This document shows, one piece after another, positions 35,838 to 46,749 of a DNA stretch of 64,000 bases; position 1 is the first letter of the stretch, and every line of letters starts with the position of its first letter. Source of the DNA: Owenia fusiformis (lineage: Eukaryota > Annelida > Polychaeta > Sabellida > Oweniidae); the NCBI GenBank assembly GCA_903813345.2, contig CAIIXF020000002.1, positions 24,196,455 to 24,260,454 of the forward strand. Reading direction: 5' to 3'. The notes beneath the pieces were generated by a model, which saw only the letters and a program-made list of their open reading frames with translations, was not told the DNA's origin and did not search any database. The translations under genes and the position numbers were made by a program.

Positions 35838-36528
35838 CTTTTGTGGTAAAGGAGTGGTATCGATATGGAGAACTGAATTCAACAATGTTTTTCTCTTAAA
35901 CCAATCATTGAAAACATTCTGTAAAAACACGGTATTTTATGTTATGTTGACTGATTGACAACAATTTAATGCGAAAATTATTTAGAAATATTTTATATAA
36001 CTGTTTTTGTTAACATTTTCTGTTTTTCTAGTGCAATTGTTTTTGCTCCTTTCTACCAATTCTTGAGAATGAAATAAAATGTCTTTCCGAACCTTGTTGG
36101 AACAAAATAGCATATACAGCATGTTTTTAGACCTCTCAATATTATAGTTATACAAAGGAATTTTTGGTTGATTTTAAAAAAGTATTCAAAAAATTAAAAC
36201 AAAATCCCTCCAAAATAGATAAAAACCAAGATAAACCTTTTATTTCATTAACAAATCAACCAAAATTTACTTTGTACAATTACAATATTGAGAGACCTAA
36301 ACATGTTGTGTTTATGTCGTTTTGTTCCAATGAGGTTCAGAAAGATGTTTCATTTCACTCTGGAAACATGATACAAAGAACAAAACAAGTGTTTGATGTG
36401 TTTTCTAAAACAATATAGATGAAACTATATTTTTTTTTTCCAATTATATTGTTACCATTCAAAAGATGACAATTAAATTGACAATGTGTAAAATGTTCAA
36501 AAGGTTCGCCATATCGATACCCATCTTT
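35838..36528. mobile_element. Palindromic element with GGTATCGATATGG ends
   Basis: GGTATCGATATGGAGAAC near 35857 mirrors GTTCGCCATATCGATACC near 36504. Inner complementarity includes CTTGTTGGAACAAAA.AG versus TTTTGTTCCAATGAGG. The second block-2 copy lacks it (58893-58905). The 84-codon frame at 36164-36418 lies in the right arm and is not a gene. Confidence 0.75.
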
Positions 36529-36763
36529 TCAGGATCAATATGAAAGGGAACCTTTAACCTTTCAATTAGTCAACACATGACTTGCCTAACGCATCAAAAT
36601 ATAAGTGCTCATTATTTTTCCAACACACTGTTTAAGTCCATGAGGTAAGATCTAATTTTAGGACATGGATATTGTATCCGGTATGAATGACCATATAATT
36701 TTTCAGAAAAAATTCTGTCCAATGTCCAATCCTTTACCAATAGATGTAGCAGTAACATCTCTT

Positions 36764-39577
36764 CTACAAATTCTTGGTAAGAAGAGGACAGTTTTTATTA
36801 TTCATTTTTGAGAGAGGACATAGAACAACCCTTGCCTCTGACTGGTGAATGATATTGTGATTTGCCAAGGGACATTTCTGTGCAAAGCCTATTGAACAAA
36901 TGTTACATTTAAACTTCTTTTCTCCAGTATAGATGAGATTGTGACTTACTAAGGCAGATTTCCATGCAAATGTTTTAGAACAAATGTCACATTCAAACTG
37001 CTTTTCTCCAGTATGGATAAGATTGTGGCTTACTAAGTCAGATTTCCTTGTAAATGTCTTTGAACAAATATCACATTTAAACTTCTTTTCTCCTGTATGG
37101 ATGAGATTGTGACTTGCTAAGGAAGATTTATGTGCAAATGCTTTTGAACAAATGTTACATTTAAAATTCTTTTCTCCTGTATGGATGAGATTGTGACTTG
37201 CTAAGGAAGATTTATGTGCAAATGCTTTTGAACAAATGTCACATTTAAACTTCCTTTCCCTCGTATGGACGATATTGTGTTTTATTAAGATAGATTTCCA
37301 AGCAAATGTTTTTGAACAAATGTCACATTTAAACTGTTTTTCCCCGGTATGGATGAGGTTGTGACTTACTAAGTTGCCCTTACGTGCAAATGTTTTTGAG
37401 CAAATGTCACATTTAAACTGCTTTTCTCCAGTATGGATAAGATTGTGGCTTACTAAGTAAGATTTCCAAGCAAATGTTTTTGAACAAATGTCACATTTAA
37501 ACTGTTTTTCTCCGGTATGCATGAGGTTGTGACTTACTAAGTGGCCCTTATGTGCAAATGTTTTTGAGCAAATGTCACATTTAAACTGCTTTTCTCCAGT
37601 ATGGATAAGATTGTGGCTTACTAAGGCAGATTTCCTTGCAAATGTTTTTGAACAAATGTCACATTTAAACTGTTTTTCTCCGGTATGGATGAGGTTGTGA
37701 GTAACTAAGTGGCCCTTATGTGCAAATGTTTTTGAGCAAATGTCACATTTAAACTGCTTTTCTCCAGTATGGATAAGATTGTGGCTTACTAAGGCAGATT
37801 TCCATGCAAATGTTTTACTACAAATGTCACATTTTAACTGCTTTTCTCCAGTATGAATGAGATTGTGGCTTACTAAGTGATATCTTCTTGCAAATGTTTT
37901 AGAACAAATGTCACATTTAAACTGCTTTTCTCCAGTATGAATGTGATTGTGTATTGCTATATCTGACTTCCTTGCAAATGTTTTAGAACAAATGTCACAT
38001 TTAAACTGCTTTTCTCCAGTATGGATGAGATTGTGTGCCACTAAGTTGAATTTCCTTGCAAATGTTTTAGAACAAATGTCACATTTAAACTGCTTTTCTC
38101 CAGTATGAATGAGATTGTGGCTTACTAAGTGATATCTTCTTGCAAATGTTTTAGAACAAATGTCACATTTAAACTGCTTTTCTCCAGTATGAATGTGATT
38201 GTGTATTGCTATATCTGACTTCCTTGCAAATGTTTTAGAACAAATGTCACATTTAAACTGCTTTTCTCCAGTATGGATGAGGTTGTGACTTACTAAGTTG
38301 CCCTTACGTGCAAATGTTTTAGAACAAATGTCACATTTAAACTGCTTTTTTCCAGTATGAATGAGATTGTGTGTTACCAATGTAGCTTTCTGTGCAAATT
38401 CTTTAAAACAAATGTCACATTTAAACTGCTTAATTCCAGTATGAATGAGATTGTGAGATACTAAATGAGATTTATGTACAAATGTTTTAGAACAAATGTC
38501 ACATTTAAATTTCTTTTCACCAGTATGGATGAGATTGTGAATTCCTATATCTGACTTCCTTGCAAATGCTTTAGAACAAATATTGCATTTAAATTTCTTT
38601 TCTCCAGTATGGATGATATTGTGACTTACTAAGGCAGATCTCCATGCAAACGTCTTAGAACAAATGTCACATTTAAATTGTTTTTCTCCAGAATGGATGT
38701 GATTGTGTCTTGTTAAGTCAGATTTCCTTGTAAATGTCTTTGAACAAATATCACATTTAAACTTCTTTTCTCCTGTATGGATGAGATTGTGACTTGCTAA
38801 GGAAGATTTATGTGCAAATGCTTTTGAACAAATTTCACACTTAAACTCCTTTTCTCCAGTATGGATGAGATTGTGTTTTACTAAGTGAGATTTTGTTGCA
38901 AATTGTTTAGAACAAATGTTGCATTTAAACTTCTTCTCTCCAGTATGCCTGAGACTGTGACTTGCTAAGTGATATCTTCTTGCAAATGTTTTAGAACAAA
39001 TGTCACATTTAAATTGTTTTTCTCCAGTATGGATGAGATTGTGATTTACTAAGGCAGATTTCCATGTAAACGTTTTAGAGCAAGTGTCACATTTAAACTT
39101 CCTTTCTCTTGTATGGACAATATTGTGTTTTACTAAGTTAGATTTTCTTGCAAATGTTTTACTACAAATGTCACATTTAAACTGTTTTTCTCTGGTATGG
39201 ATGAGGTTGTGGCTTACTAAGTTAGATTTTCTTGCAAATGTTTTACTACAAATGTCACATTTAAATTGCTTTTCTCCAGTATGAATGAGATTGTGGCTTA
39301 CTAAGTTAGATTTTCCTGTAAATGTTTTACTACAAATGTCACATTTAAATTGCTTTTCTCCAGTATGTATGAGATTGTGCTTCTTTAAATAATATTTATG
39401 CGCAAATGTTTTAGAACAAATGTCACATTTAAACTGCTTTTCTCCAGTATGGATGAGATTGTGTAACCCTAAGTTGAATTTCCTTGCAAATGTTTTGTAA
39501 CAAATGTCACATTTAAACTGCTTTACTGCAGTTTGGATGAGATTGTGATTAGACATTATACATGTATCTGTACTCAT
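36764..39577 (-). CDS. 32-finger C2H2 zinc-finger protein, intact
   Basis: A single open exon of 937 codons starts at ATG 39577 (MSTDTCIMSNHNLIQ). An internal ATG eight codons later matches the start used by paralogues. Thirty-two complete CX2CX12HX3H fingers at 28-residue spacing fill residues about 18-905. The tail ends ARVVLCPLSKMNNKNCPLL and is shared with the gene at 59145. The linker is mostly TGEKQFK. Helix positions -1 and 3 vary from finger to finger (R/H/W/Q/T/G at -1; N/D/H/S/A/Y at 3). Fingers 16-17 and 19-20 are identical pairs, showing recent internal duplication. The expected role is nuclear sequence-specific DNA binding. No KRAB or other effector domain is present. It is the best candidate in the window for a fully functional gene. 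Confidence 0.92.
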   Translation of the reverse strand: MSTDTCIMSNHNLIQTAVKQFKCDICYKTFARKFNLGLHNLIHTGEKQFKCDICSKTFAHKYYLKKHNLIHTGEKQFKCDICSKTFTGKSNLVSHNLIHTGEKQFKCDICSKTFARKSNLVSHNLIHTREKQFKCDICSKTFARKSNLVKHNIVHTRERKFKCDTCSKTFTWKSALVNHNLIHTGEKQFKCDICSKTFARRYHLASHSLRHTGEKKFKCNICSKQFATKSHLVKHNLIHTGEKEFKCEICSKAFAHKSSLASHNLIHTGEKKFKCDICSKTFTRKSDLTRHNHIHSGEKQFKCDICSKTFAWRSALVSHNIIHTGEKKFKCNICSKAFARKSDIGIHNLIHTGEKKFKCDICSKTFVHKSHLVSHNLIHTGIKQFKCDICFKEFAQKATLVTHNLIHTGKKQFKCDICSKTFARKGNLVSHNLIHTGEKQFKCDICSKTFARKSDIAIHNHIHTGEKQFKCDICSKTFARRYHLVSHNLIHTGEKQFKCDICSKTFARKFNLVAHNLIHTGEKQFKCDICSKTFARKSDIAIHNHIHTGEKQFKCDICSKTFARRYHLVSHNLIHTGEKQLKCDICSKTFAWKSALVSHNLIHTGEKQFKCDICSKTFAHKGHLVTHNLIHTGEKQFKCDICSKTFARKSALVSHNLIHTGEKQFKCDICSKTFAHKGHLVSHNLMHTGEKQFKCDICSKTFAWKSYLVSHNLIHTGEKQFKCDICSKTFARKGNLVSHNLIHTGEKQFKCDICSKTFAWKSILIKHNIVHTRERKFKCDICSKAFAHKSSLASHNLIHTGEKNFKCNICSKAFAHKSSLASHNLIHTGEKKFKCDICSKTFTRKSDLVSHNLIHTGEKQFECDICSKTFAWKSALVSHNLIYTGEKKFKCNICSIGFAQKCPLANHNIIHQSEARVVLCPLSKMNNKNCPLLTKNL

Positions 39578-40670
39578 GCAGATTCATTTAAAATCTCATT
39601 GAACAGGAACAATATTCTTTCAGTATATTTGGGGTAATTCAGCCTTGTATATGATGCTTGCAATTTAGGATTATAGGTATCTGTGACCTGAATGTGTAGG
39701 GTTATATGTAAATGATGATAAAGCAATGTCAGTGTGTAACCTGTAACCATAAATGTGTTTCATTAATTATCAATAATTATTCTGCACCCAATATATGATT
39801 TATATGATTGGTAATTCAGCAATGTGCTGAATATCTAGCATATTACCACAATAGGCTTAGTGTTATCAGTGGTAATTCAGTGGTTATATTGTTAACACTG
39901 TCAATATTAATGATATAGCTTCATTTTGGTTGAAGTTTATACATTGATGCTGATTCAACATCTAGTATGCACTATTCAGCCTCGATATGTTTGAGATTAA
40001 GTCGTAATTCAGCACGATAGTGAATGTTTTGCATTAAACTCACTCAACTCTATCAATATGTATGATAGCTTCAACTTCAATTTGCTTGAAGTTTTATCAA
40101 TTGATGCTAGTAGGCAACCTCAATATGCTTTGGATTATATATAAATGGTAATTCAGCACTGTCTAAATTTAGTATATAACCTCAGTATGCTTGTGGTTGG
40201 ATGTAATTCAAGAATATCAATGTCTAGTATACGAAGAATAGTTTGTTTAGGATTATATCACAGGAACTTGACAGCTGACATCCACAGTGGCTGACCTGCA
40301 AGAACAAGGGAAAAATCAATACCTGGTGATTTCACGATTAGTTTCGTTTCGTTTAGTAGATGAGCTGCATGCACATGCATATATAGAGGATATCCAATGA
40401 TTTTTGAGGGAAACCATTTTTATCCATGAGTGGGTATCGCTAACGCTCACTCGTAGCGAATGAGTGGAGATCGGCGATATCCAAAAGTGGATAAAAATGA
40501 TAGCCGTGAAAATCAGAAGATATCATATTTATCCGATGGTCGCTATTTTTGTATGGACTTCAAATAATTTGACCTAAAGTTGTTTTCTATTTCTATTCTA
40601 TTTTTTCATTTTTTTTCTATGACCTTATTTTTATAAAATGATTGCATGAAAAAATGTAACTCATTTTTAC
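39578..40670 (-). other. 5' flank of the 32-finger gene
   Basis: The sequence just upstream (TCATGCAGATTCATTTAAAATC...GAACAGGAAC) aligns loosely with the flanks at 21465 and 53340, so the proximal flank is conserved. Repeated TAATTCAGCA.T.TCAATAT phrases follow to about 40230. I see no upstream module of the GGGAAGAACCATTAG type here. From 40380 it becomes transposon DNA rich in GGATA and TATCC. Confidence 0.5.
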
Positions 40671-41550
40671 TAGGGGTGGGACGGATAACCGAAATACCGA
40701 AAAACCGCGGTTCATAGCCTTCGGATCGGTTTTCGGATCACGGCCCTACTTTTGGATCAGCTTTTCGGACCGTTTTCGGATTAATATTTCATTGGTCAAG
40801 TATCAATAAAACAGTTAAAAACACTGTTTTACAGCAACATTTTTGATATTCCTAGTCCCTACCTCGTCTGTCTTGTCTGTTGCTAGCTCACTTGTTTACT
40901 AGATTCGTTTCGTATCCGCGTATTCGTATCCCTCGGTAATCAATCATGTGGTCCCTGGTACTATATTCTTTAGTCGTGTATTCTTAGAGGTTATGTCACT
41001 ATGACGTGAAATATGCCTGAGTTCTCCCAATATAGGCCGACCTTGGGAGGCTCTATATTTGGGCAAAAACGAAGGCATATTTCACGTCATAGTGACATAA
41101 CTGATGTATTACATGCCTTTGTTCCCATGGTTACTTTGTATCAATGACGTGACGTCATGATATTATCATGGTTATTAAAGAAATCTAATATCAAAACGAG
41201 GTAAGCGAGCTATATCGGGGTAATCGGGCAATATCGGTGGATATAGCTCGCTAACTTTCCCATTGACTTCCATACAAATGCTTCGCTAGGTATGTAATAC
41301 ATTCAAATATGGCGTCTGGATCTCAAAGTATACTTTAGCTGATTAAGGTTTCTACAAGCATAAATTATTTATTTTATTGGTTGTATTAAAAGAAAGTGAC
41401 AGTCAGCAGTGAAGTCAGAGACAAAGCAGCTAATCATGTCAATCAATACAAATCCTTAAAATGAATGAACCGAACTGAAAAAACCGAACCGACGGCTGAT
41501 GATCCGAAAAACCGAACCGAACCGAACCGAAACGAACCGTCCCATCCCTA
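40671..41550. mobile_element. hAT element, non-autonomous, 8-bp TSD ATTTTTAC
   Basis: Inverted ends TAGGGGTGGGACGG and CCGTCCCATCCCTA are flanked by ATTTTTAC at 40663-40670 and 41551-41558. Subterminal AACCGAACCGAAC repeats are on the right, with related CGGATCGGTTTTCGG on the left. The 8-bp TSD and tip sequence are typical of hAT. No transposase frame is seen. Confidence 0.93.
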
Positions 41551-42097
41551 ATTTTTACTGATCATATAACCTTGTAACTTTCCAAATTTTTTCCAAATAT
41601 TTTTTCAATTTTTTTTCATTTTCTTTATTTCTATAATTTCATTTTCAAATTTTTTTCCGAATTAATTTTTAATTTTTTCTCAATTTTTTCAAAACTTTTT
41701 TTTCAGTTTCTTTTTCAAAAGTTCAAATTTTTTCAATTTTTTCATTCAAAATATTTTTAAAATAGTATCCGTCGGATACGATTGGATATCACGTCATATG
41801 GATCAGATATGATTTTAGTGGCGTATATGAAAATTATCTGTGTTGGTATCCCCATATATATTTAGTATCCATCGGATAAATAGAGATTATCCTATATGAC
41901 CAATTGGCCGATATAATATATTTTCCCTCGGGACCTGTGGCCCTCGGGCAAATATATTATATTTGCCTCGGGATAATCACAATATCCTGAACAGACTATA
42001 GGATAATATGTTTATCCCATACCAATCTTGGTCATCTGGTTCACATTGTTCAGTCGTGGAAATATTTGAGAATATTCATGTCCAGTTTTGTTTTCTT
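41551..42097. other. Transposon-derived intergenic DNA
   Basis: T-rich TTTTTTCAATTTTTTC runs are followed by GGATAAT.TC.TATATGACC sequence. The stretch at about 41885-42040 is the inverted counterpart of 24300-24430 (AAGATTGGTATGGGATAAACATATTATCC and its complement, in two parts). No gene is seen. Confidence 0.6.
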
Positions 42098-42296
42098 GGC
42101 CGTGGGCGGATTTTCCTGTTCTCTCAAATATTCCCACATTTATTTTCTCGAATTTTTGTTTGATTAAGTGGATGCTCCTTCCTTTTTTTAAACCATCAAA
42201 CAGATCCCGATTGTCTGTGTTTTCTCCATTTTCATTTTCAGTCATTACACGAACGTTACAAATTATGAAAAAATATGCGAGCAGCGATTATGACGT

Positions 42297-42325
42297 AGCG
42301 GGCAGATATACTATATCTGCCCGCT
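42297..42325. repeat. Perfect 14-bp-arm palindrome
   Basis: AGCGGGCAGATATA, a single C, then TATATCTGCCCGCT. In copy A the equivalent site (near 198-226) has substitutions in both arms. A third half-site CTGCCCGCT follows in copy B near 42349. It could be a protein-binding dyad or a transposon end, and no function can be assigned. Confidence 0.8.
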
Positions 42326-44534
42326 CAAAGCAGGATGTAAAGCTATACCTGCCCGCTGATAAAAATATAAGTTTTTACAAACTGGCTTTATGTACCTGTA
42401 ACATGTCCAAGTATGGGATAAATTTGATTATTCAATATATTACAGGGAGGGTTATTTAAAATTATATCCGTCCTTTGACCAACAACATTGATCTTGACAC
42501 ATAATTTGAAAAGATCTTATGAAAATAAGCTAGAGAGAGATATTTGTGATTGATGAAATATTTTGAGTTGTGATATTGCTTTTGTGTACTACACAATCAG
42601 TGATTTTATAAAAGTATTGATAAAGCATATTGTTTACCTCTATTAAATAGTGGAAACACTATATATATCTGCCTATTAAATACCATTTTGTGCCCGAATT
42701 TGTATAATATTACCATCTACATTCCCGATTTCAGTCATGAATTACGTCAATTTTGCGTGCAAACATTGGGTAGACATTGTCATTACCGGATGCCCAAACG
42801 TGTCAGGAACACATAGATACTCAAATGATGTTGATTGAACATCAGGCTGCAGAGAAATCGTAATTTTACTGAGTGGCTTCTCGAAAAAATAAGCAGCACT
42901 TTAGGCCACCTTAGTAGGTTATATGGCAACATTTGCCTCAATTTATATAGCATAATCGATGGATAGAAAATACACCCAATGCTCACAAGCTACCTCTTTA
43001 TTACCTGAGAAAGTTTAGAGCAGTGACCTGCAGAGGGCACTATCACAAACATGCACTGCATAAATCGATAAATTCCCGGGTATTGTAACGGCCTTGCAAG
43101 AACAGTGGCAGCATGTAACCTGAGGACTTTACGGATTGGATTCACTATTTTCTCAGGAAGAAGTTATTTGGACAATTATGTTCAATAATGTCACTGACAC
43201 TGTTCTCAATCTTTCTGTATATTCTGGTTGTTCATTCTGCAGTTCGATTATTATGTTCATTCACGTTACTGAAACTGTTCTCTATGGCTCTGTATATTCT
43301 AGTTGTTCATTGTTCAGTACAATAATTATGTTCATTCATGTTACTGAAACTCTATGGACCTGTTTATTCTAGTTGTTCATTGTTCAATTCAATAATTGTG
43401 TCCATTTAGGTTACTCATGGGGTTGTTCCCCATGTCTGTGTGTAACAGTATTATATGTATTGGTTGTTCAATCCCTTTGTTGTGTTCTCACATATAGGTT
43501 TTTGTCCATTCCCTGTGAAGAATCACAGCTTTGCTACTAGTACTATGCATCAGTATGTGTATATAGATAATATATTCCCCATTTGTTTTAGAGTCTTTTA
43601 TATAATTATTTACAAATGCACATGTCCTTTTCTGTGCACATCACTGTCCATGTGCTACTATGAAGGAACTGGTATATGACCTCCAATTTACACTAAGATG
43701 TTCCTGTGCCTATAATGTCATGGTGATCTGGTTTATTATTCAACAAAACATATTGAAAGGAGTAAAATGAGCAATGAATAATGAAGACCCAATGCTTACA
43801 TTTGCCATAGTTTTTTTGTAAACTCATAAGAGATGAAATAGCAAAGATTGACATGACCTGGAAGTGTGAATTTTAGCACAGGGTTATTGCTGTTTCATGT
43901 TACCTCCATATGTACCGTAAAGAGGGAAGAACCATTAGTTTGTATGTGGGTATTTGAGGGGTAAAGAGGGAAGAACCATTAGTTTGTATGTGGGTATTTG
44001 AGGGAACGTCAGTGCATACTTTTTTGCAATGTTTTTTATGTCTTCATTATTTTTTAGCTTGAGCACAGGGTGTGTACCAAATTAAGTGTGACAGTTACGT
44101 GTGGGGTAAACACCACAAGGGTGATGAAATTTTAGCAAACTGATGTTTTCATATTTTCAGAAAGATCTAAAAACTAGACCAAATCTTTCTGAAATTGTGA
44201 ACCTCATCAACCTCGTGTTGTACCTTACTCTGCGTGTTTCACGCTTAATTTGGTATACACCCAGTGTTGAGCAATAGCTAGCTGCAGATATAAGACACCT
44301 TTTGGCATAAAAACCAAGGTGATTAGGGGTTGAGGGCAAAGTTATGAATATTTGATGCCAATATCACTGAAATTCATAAAATATTGAGTAAATATATTGA
44401 CATCCATGAATGGATATTATTGATATTTTTGAAAAACCATAGGATTGAAAAAAGGAATGTTGAAAAAAATTTTGAATTAAAACATTTTGAAAATTAGAGA
44501 TGTTGGAAAAAAATGTTGAATAAATATGTTGAAA
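42326..44534. other. Block-1 intergenic DNA with ZNF-upstream-type module
   Basis: It matches 2398-3608 and 4803-5110. GGGAAGAACCATTAG occurs twice (43924-43938 and 43968-43982) through a 44-bp local duplication. About 480 bp (42322-42803) has no counterpart in copy A. No supported gene is present. Confidence 0.65.
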
Positions 44535-45148
44535 AAAATTTGAAAAGAAGGAGGAAAGTATCGCAACAGATTTCGGACTGTCATTTATTGGATTTTGGCT
44601 ATTTTAAATAGGTGCATATGTAAGACCAATGCATTACCTCCAGGAAAAACACTCATAGAAATGATAGAATAATTTGGCTTTGAGGCAGGGAAGATGCAAA
44701 CAACCCACCCACATGTTTTTCTGAAATGTTTTCCTGATTTTCAACCCTTTCCACCCCTGCTTTTTTAATTTTTCTTGCATCAGTACGTTGCATTTTGACA
44801 TACAGTTTACCACTTTAAAAAGAATAAGATTCCTTTTAGTTAAAGTGGAAAACAAAATTTCCCACGTTATTTTTCCATAGGGAAAACTCATGCGATCCAT
44901 TGCTTTCAGCTAATTTTGGTCACCCATAATGGATATCTTTAAAATCCCCAAAGGAATCACTTATTCCTTTAAAGGGGTCTACCGTGTCTCAAAACGCAAC
45001 GTATTGATGCAACAAAAATTGAAAAAGCAGGGGTGGAAGGGGTTGAAAATCAGAACAACATTTCAGAAAAAACATTTGGGTGGGTTGTTTGCATCTTCCC
45101 TGTCTCAAAGTCGAAATTATTTTATCATCTCTAGGTCCAGCCATCTAA

Positions 45149-45632
45149 CACCCCAGTCACATTTGTCGCACGGCAGCCGCAAGTCGACCGCAGATCAATT
45201 AAATCGGTGAATTTCTGCGGCGAGCGTAGAAAAACTACGCTCGCCTTGCGGCCTCCGTACGGCGTATACAGATTTTTACAGGCCGCAGGGAAGGCGTAGA
45301 AATTATAACTCAGAGTTATAATATTGGTCCATTTCTGAGGTCCCCGTAGAAATCAACTGGCTCAACCAGATTGAATCATTATTTTTCAATGTTTCACGGT
45401 CACTTTTCATTTGATATCCTAGCACTATGAATAACATTTATAAATTGTCCCAAATAAATAAAATGAAAAACGTATTATATATCAACAGAAATTTAAAATT
45501 GACCGTGCGGCTGCCGTGGGAAATGTGACTGCAAAAGTATGAGAGCGCAGAAATTCCACGGCGAGCGTAGAAATGTTACTGGCCGCAGAAATGATAGACC
45601 GGAAGGTCGCCGTAGGAAATGTGACTGGGGTG
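45149..45632. mobile_element. MITE with TAA TSD and CACCCCAGTCACATTT ends
   Basis: Left CACCCCAGTCACATTT and right AAATGTGACTGGGGTG are perfect inverted repeats, flanked by TAA at 45146-45148 and 45633-45635. Copy A reads CCATCTAAATGAG at about 5720, the empty site. The interior is GC-rich relative to its surroundings, with GGCGAGCGTAGAAA repeated in both orientations. A 3-bp TAA target suggests PIF/Harbinger. Confidence 0.9.
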
Positions 45633-46749
45633 TAAATAAGTCTTTCCAGATGTATTTGTTGCCATAATAATTATGGCTGATTATTGTTATTCATGTTAGT
45701 CATATTCAATATAACAGTACATTAGGCCAATGAAAAACTTGTCAATCTGGGACAAGTTTTGTGAAGCATTCCCTAAATCAAGACTAGATAGAAGAGGTCA
45801 AGTTTCCTGTTAAAGGACATACATGTAGTTCAACCTGATCAAACTGTTCAATAGCTATGATCAAAATGAAGTAAAACATTGCCAATCTCCAACTTCACAA
45901 ATTCCTAACATAAGGTCCTTCAGGGATGCTGAAATAGCTCTGTCAAATGCTATCATGGAATTGTAAGGCAGACCTGATAATCCACACGCCCGGTGATTGT
46001 ACAAAATGGATGGAGGGGTGGGGAGTGGGCAATTTCTGCAAGAAAACTCAACAAATTTCGAAGTTTTATTTTTTCAAGAGAAAATTTACAACTGAATTGC
46101 CAGGCGCAGTGCACTGCAAAATATGTTAGGTCTTATAGTATTTTTTGTGAACTGATACCCTTCTAAGATATGAGATCTATTAAAAAAGGCACATCATCAC
46201 CAACGTGCATAAGTCAATGTTTTTGCTATAACTCAGGCAACAATGGTCTCCATGACCTGTAATTAATAGGTATAAGGGACGTTTTTATCACACTAATGAC
46301 ATTGCTCACTTTTTAAAGTTAGTTTCCATGCATTATACAAAAAATAATCGAAATAAATTAATATTGGATGGAGGGGGAGTGGATGGGCGGGGGGAGTTAC
46401 GTGTATATAAGACATGATAAAACATGCTTCTTGAATTTATACTTATAACTCCAAATTTTCCCATTTTAATTCTCCAGAGATATAATATCCAGTTCCTTAC
46501 TTGGGTACTGAGTTTAGTTTTTCCAAATACAAGAGTTCTTGTGAATTTGTTCCATCGTAAAGTAATATAACTCCCCCCCCCCTCCATCAACAACACCTTG
46601 GTCCAAATCTGAACACTTTGTCAATACAGTATACTTTGTTTCCATCTCATTTCTCAGTGAATATGATAACAAAAATTTTGTTTTTTAAACTTTTTATTTT
46701 ATCAAAATTCAATCTAACATACGATGATGTGACCTGGACACTCCAGTGG
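45633..46749. other. Block-1 intergenic DNA up to the LINE junction
   Basis: It matches 5728-6144 and 6855-7558. Copy B lacks the MITE at 6145-6854. No gene is seen. Confidence 0.7.

Larger units (their letters stand above)
30330..36763. repeat. Segmental duplication block 2, first copy
   Basis: This stretch is colinear with about 55370-59144 once insertions are removed. The homology then continues into the zinc-finger genes at 36764 and 59145. Compared with the second copy, it has gained elements at 30972-31675, 33692-34552, 34787-35258 and about 35838-36528, plus a local 1.5-kb tandem duplication. Confidence 0.85.

Noticed and set aside
36164-36418. 84-codon plus-strand frame starting MVDFKKVF
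   Set aside because: It resembles the RT string VDFKKAF only by chance, and it lies in the arm of a palindromic element missing from the sister block.
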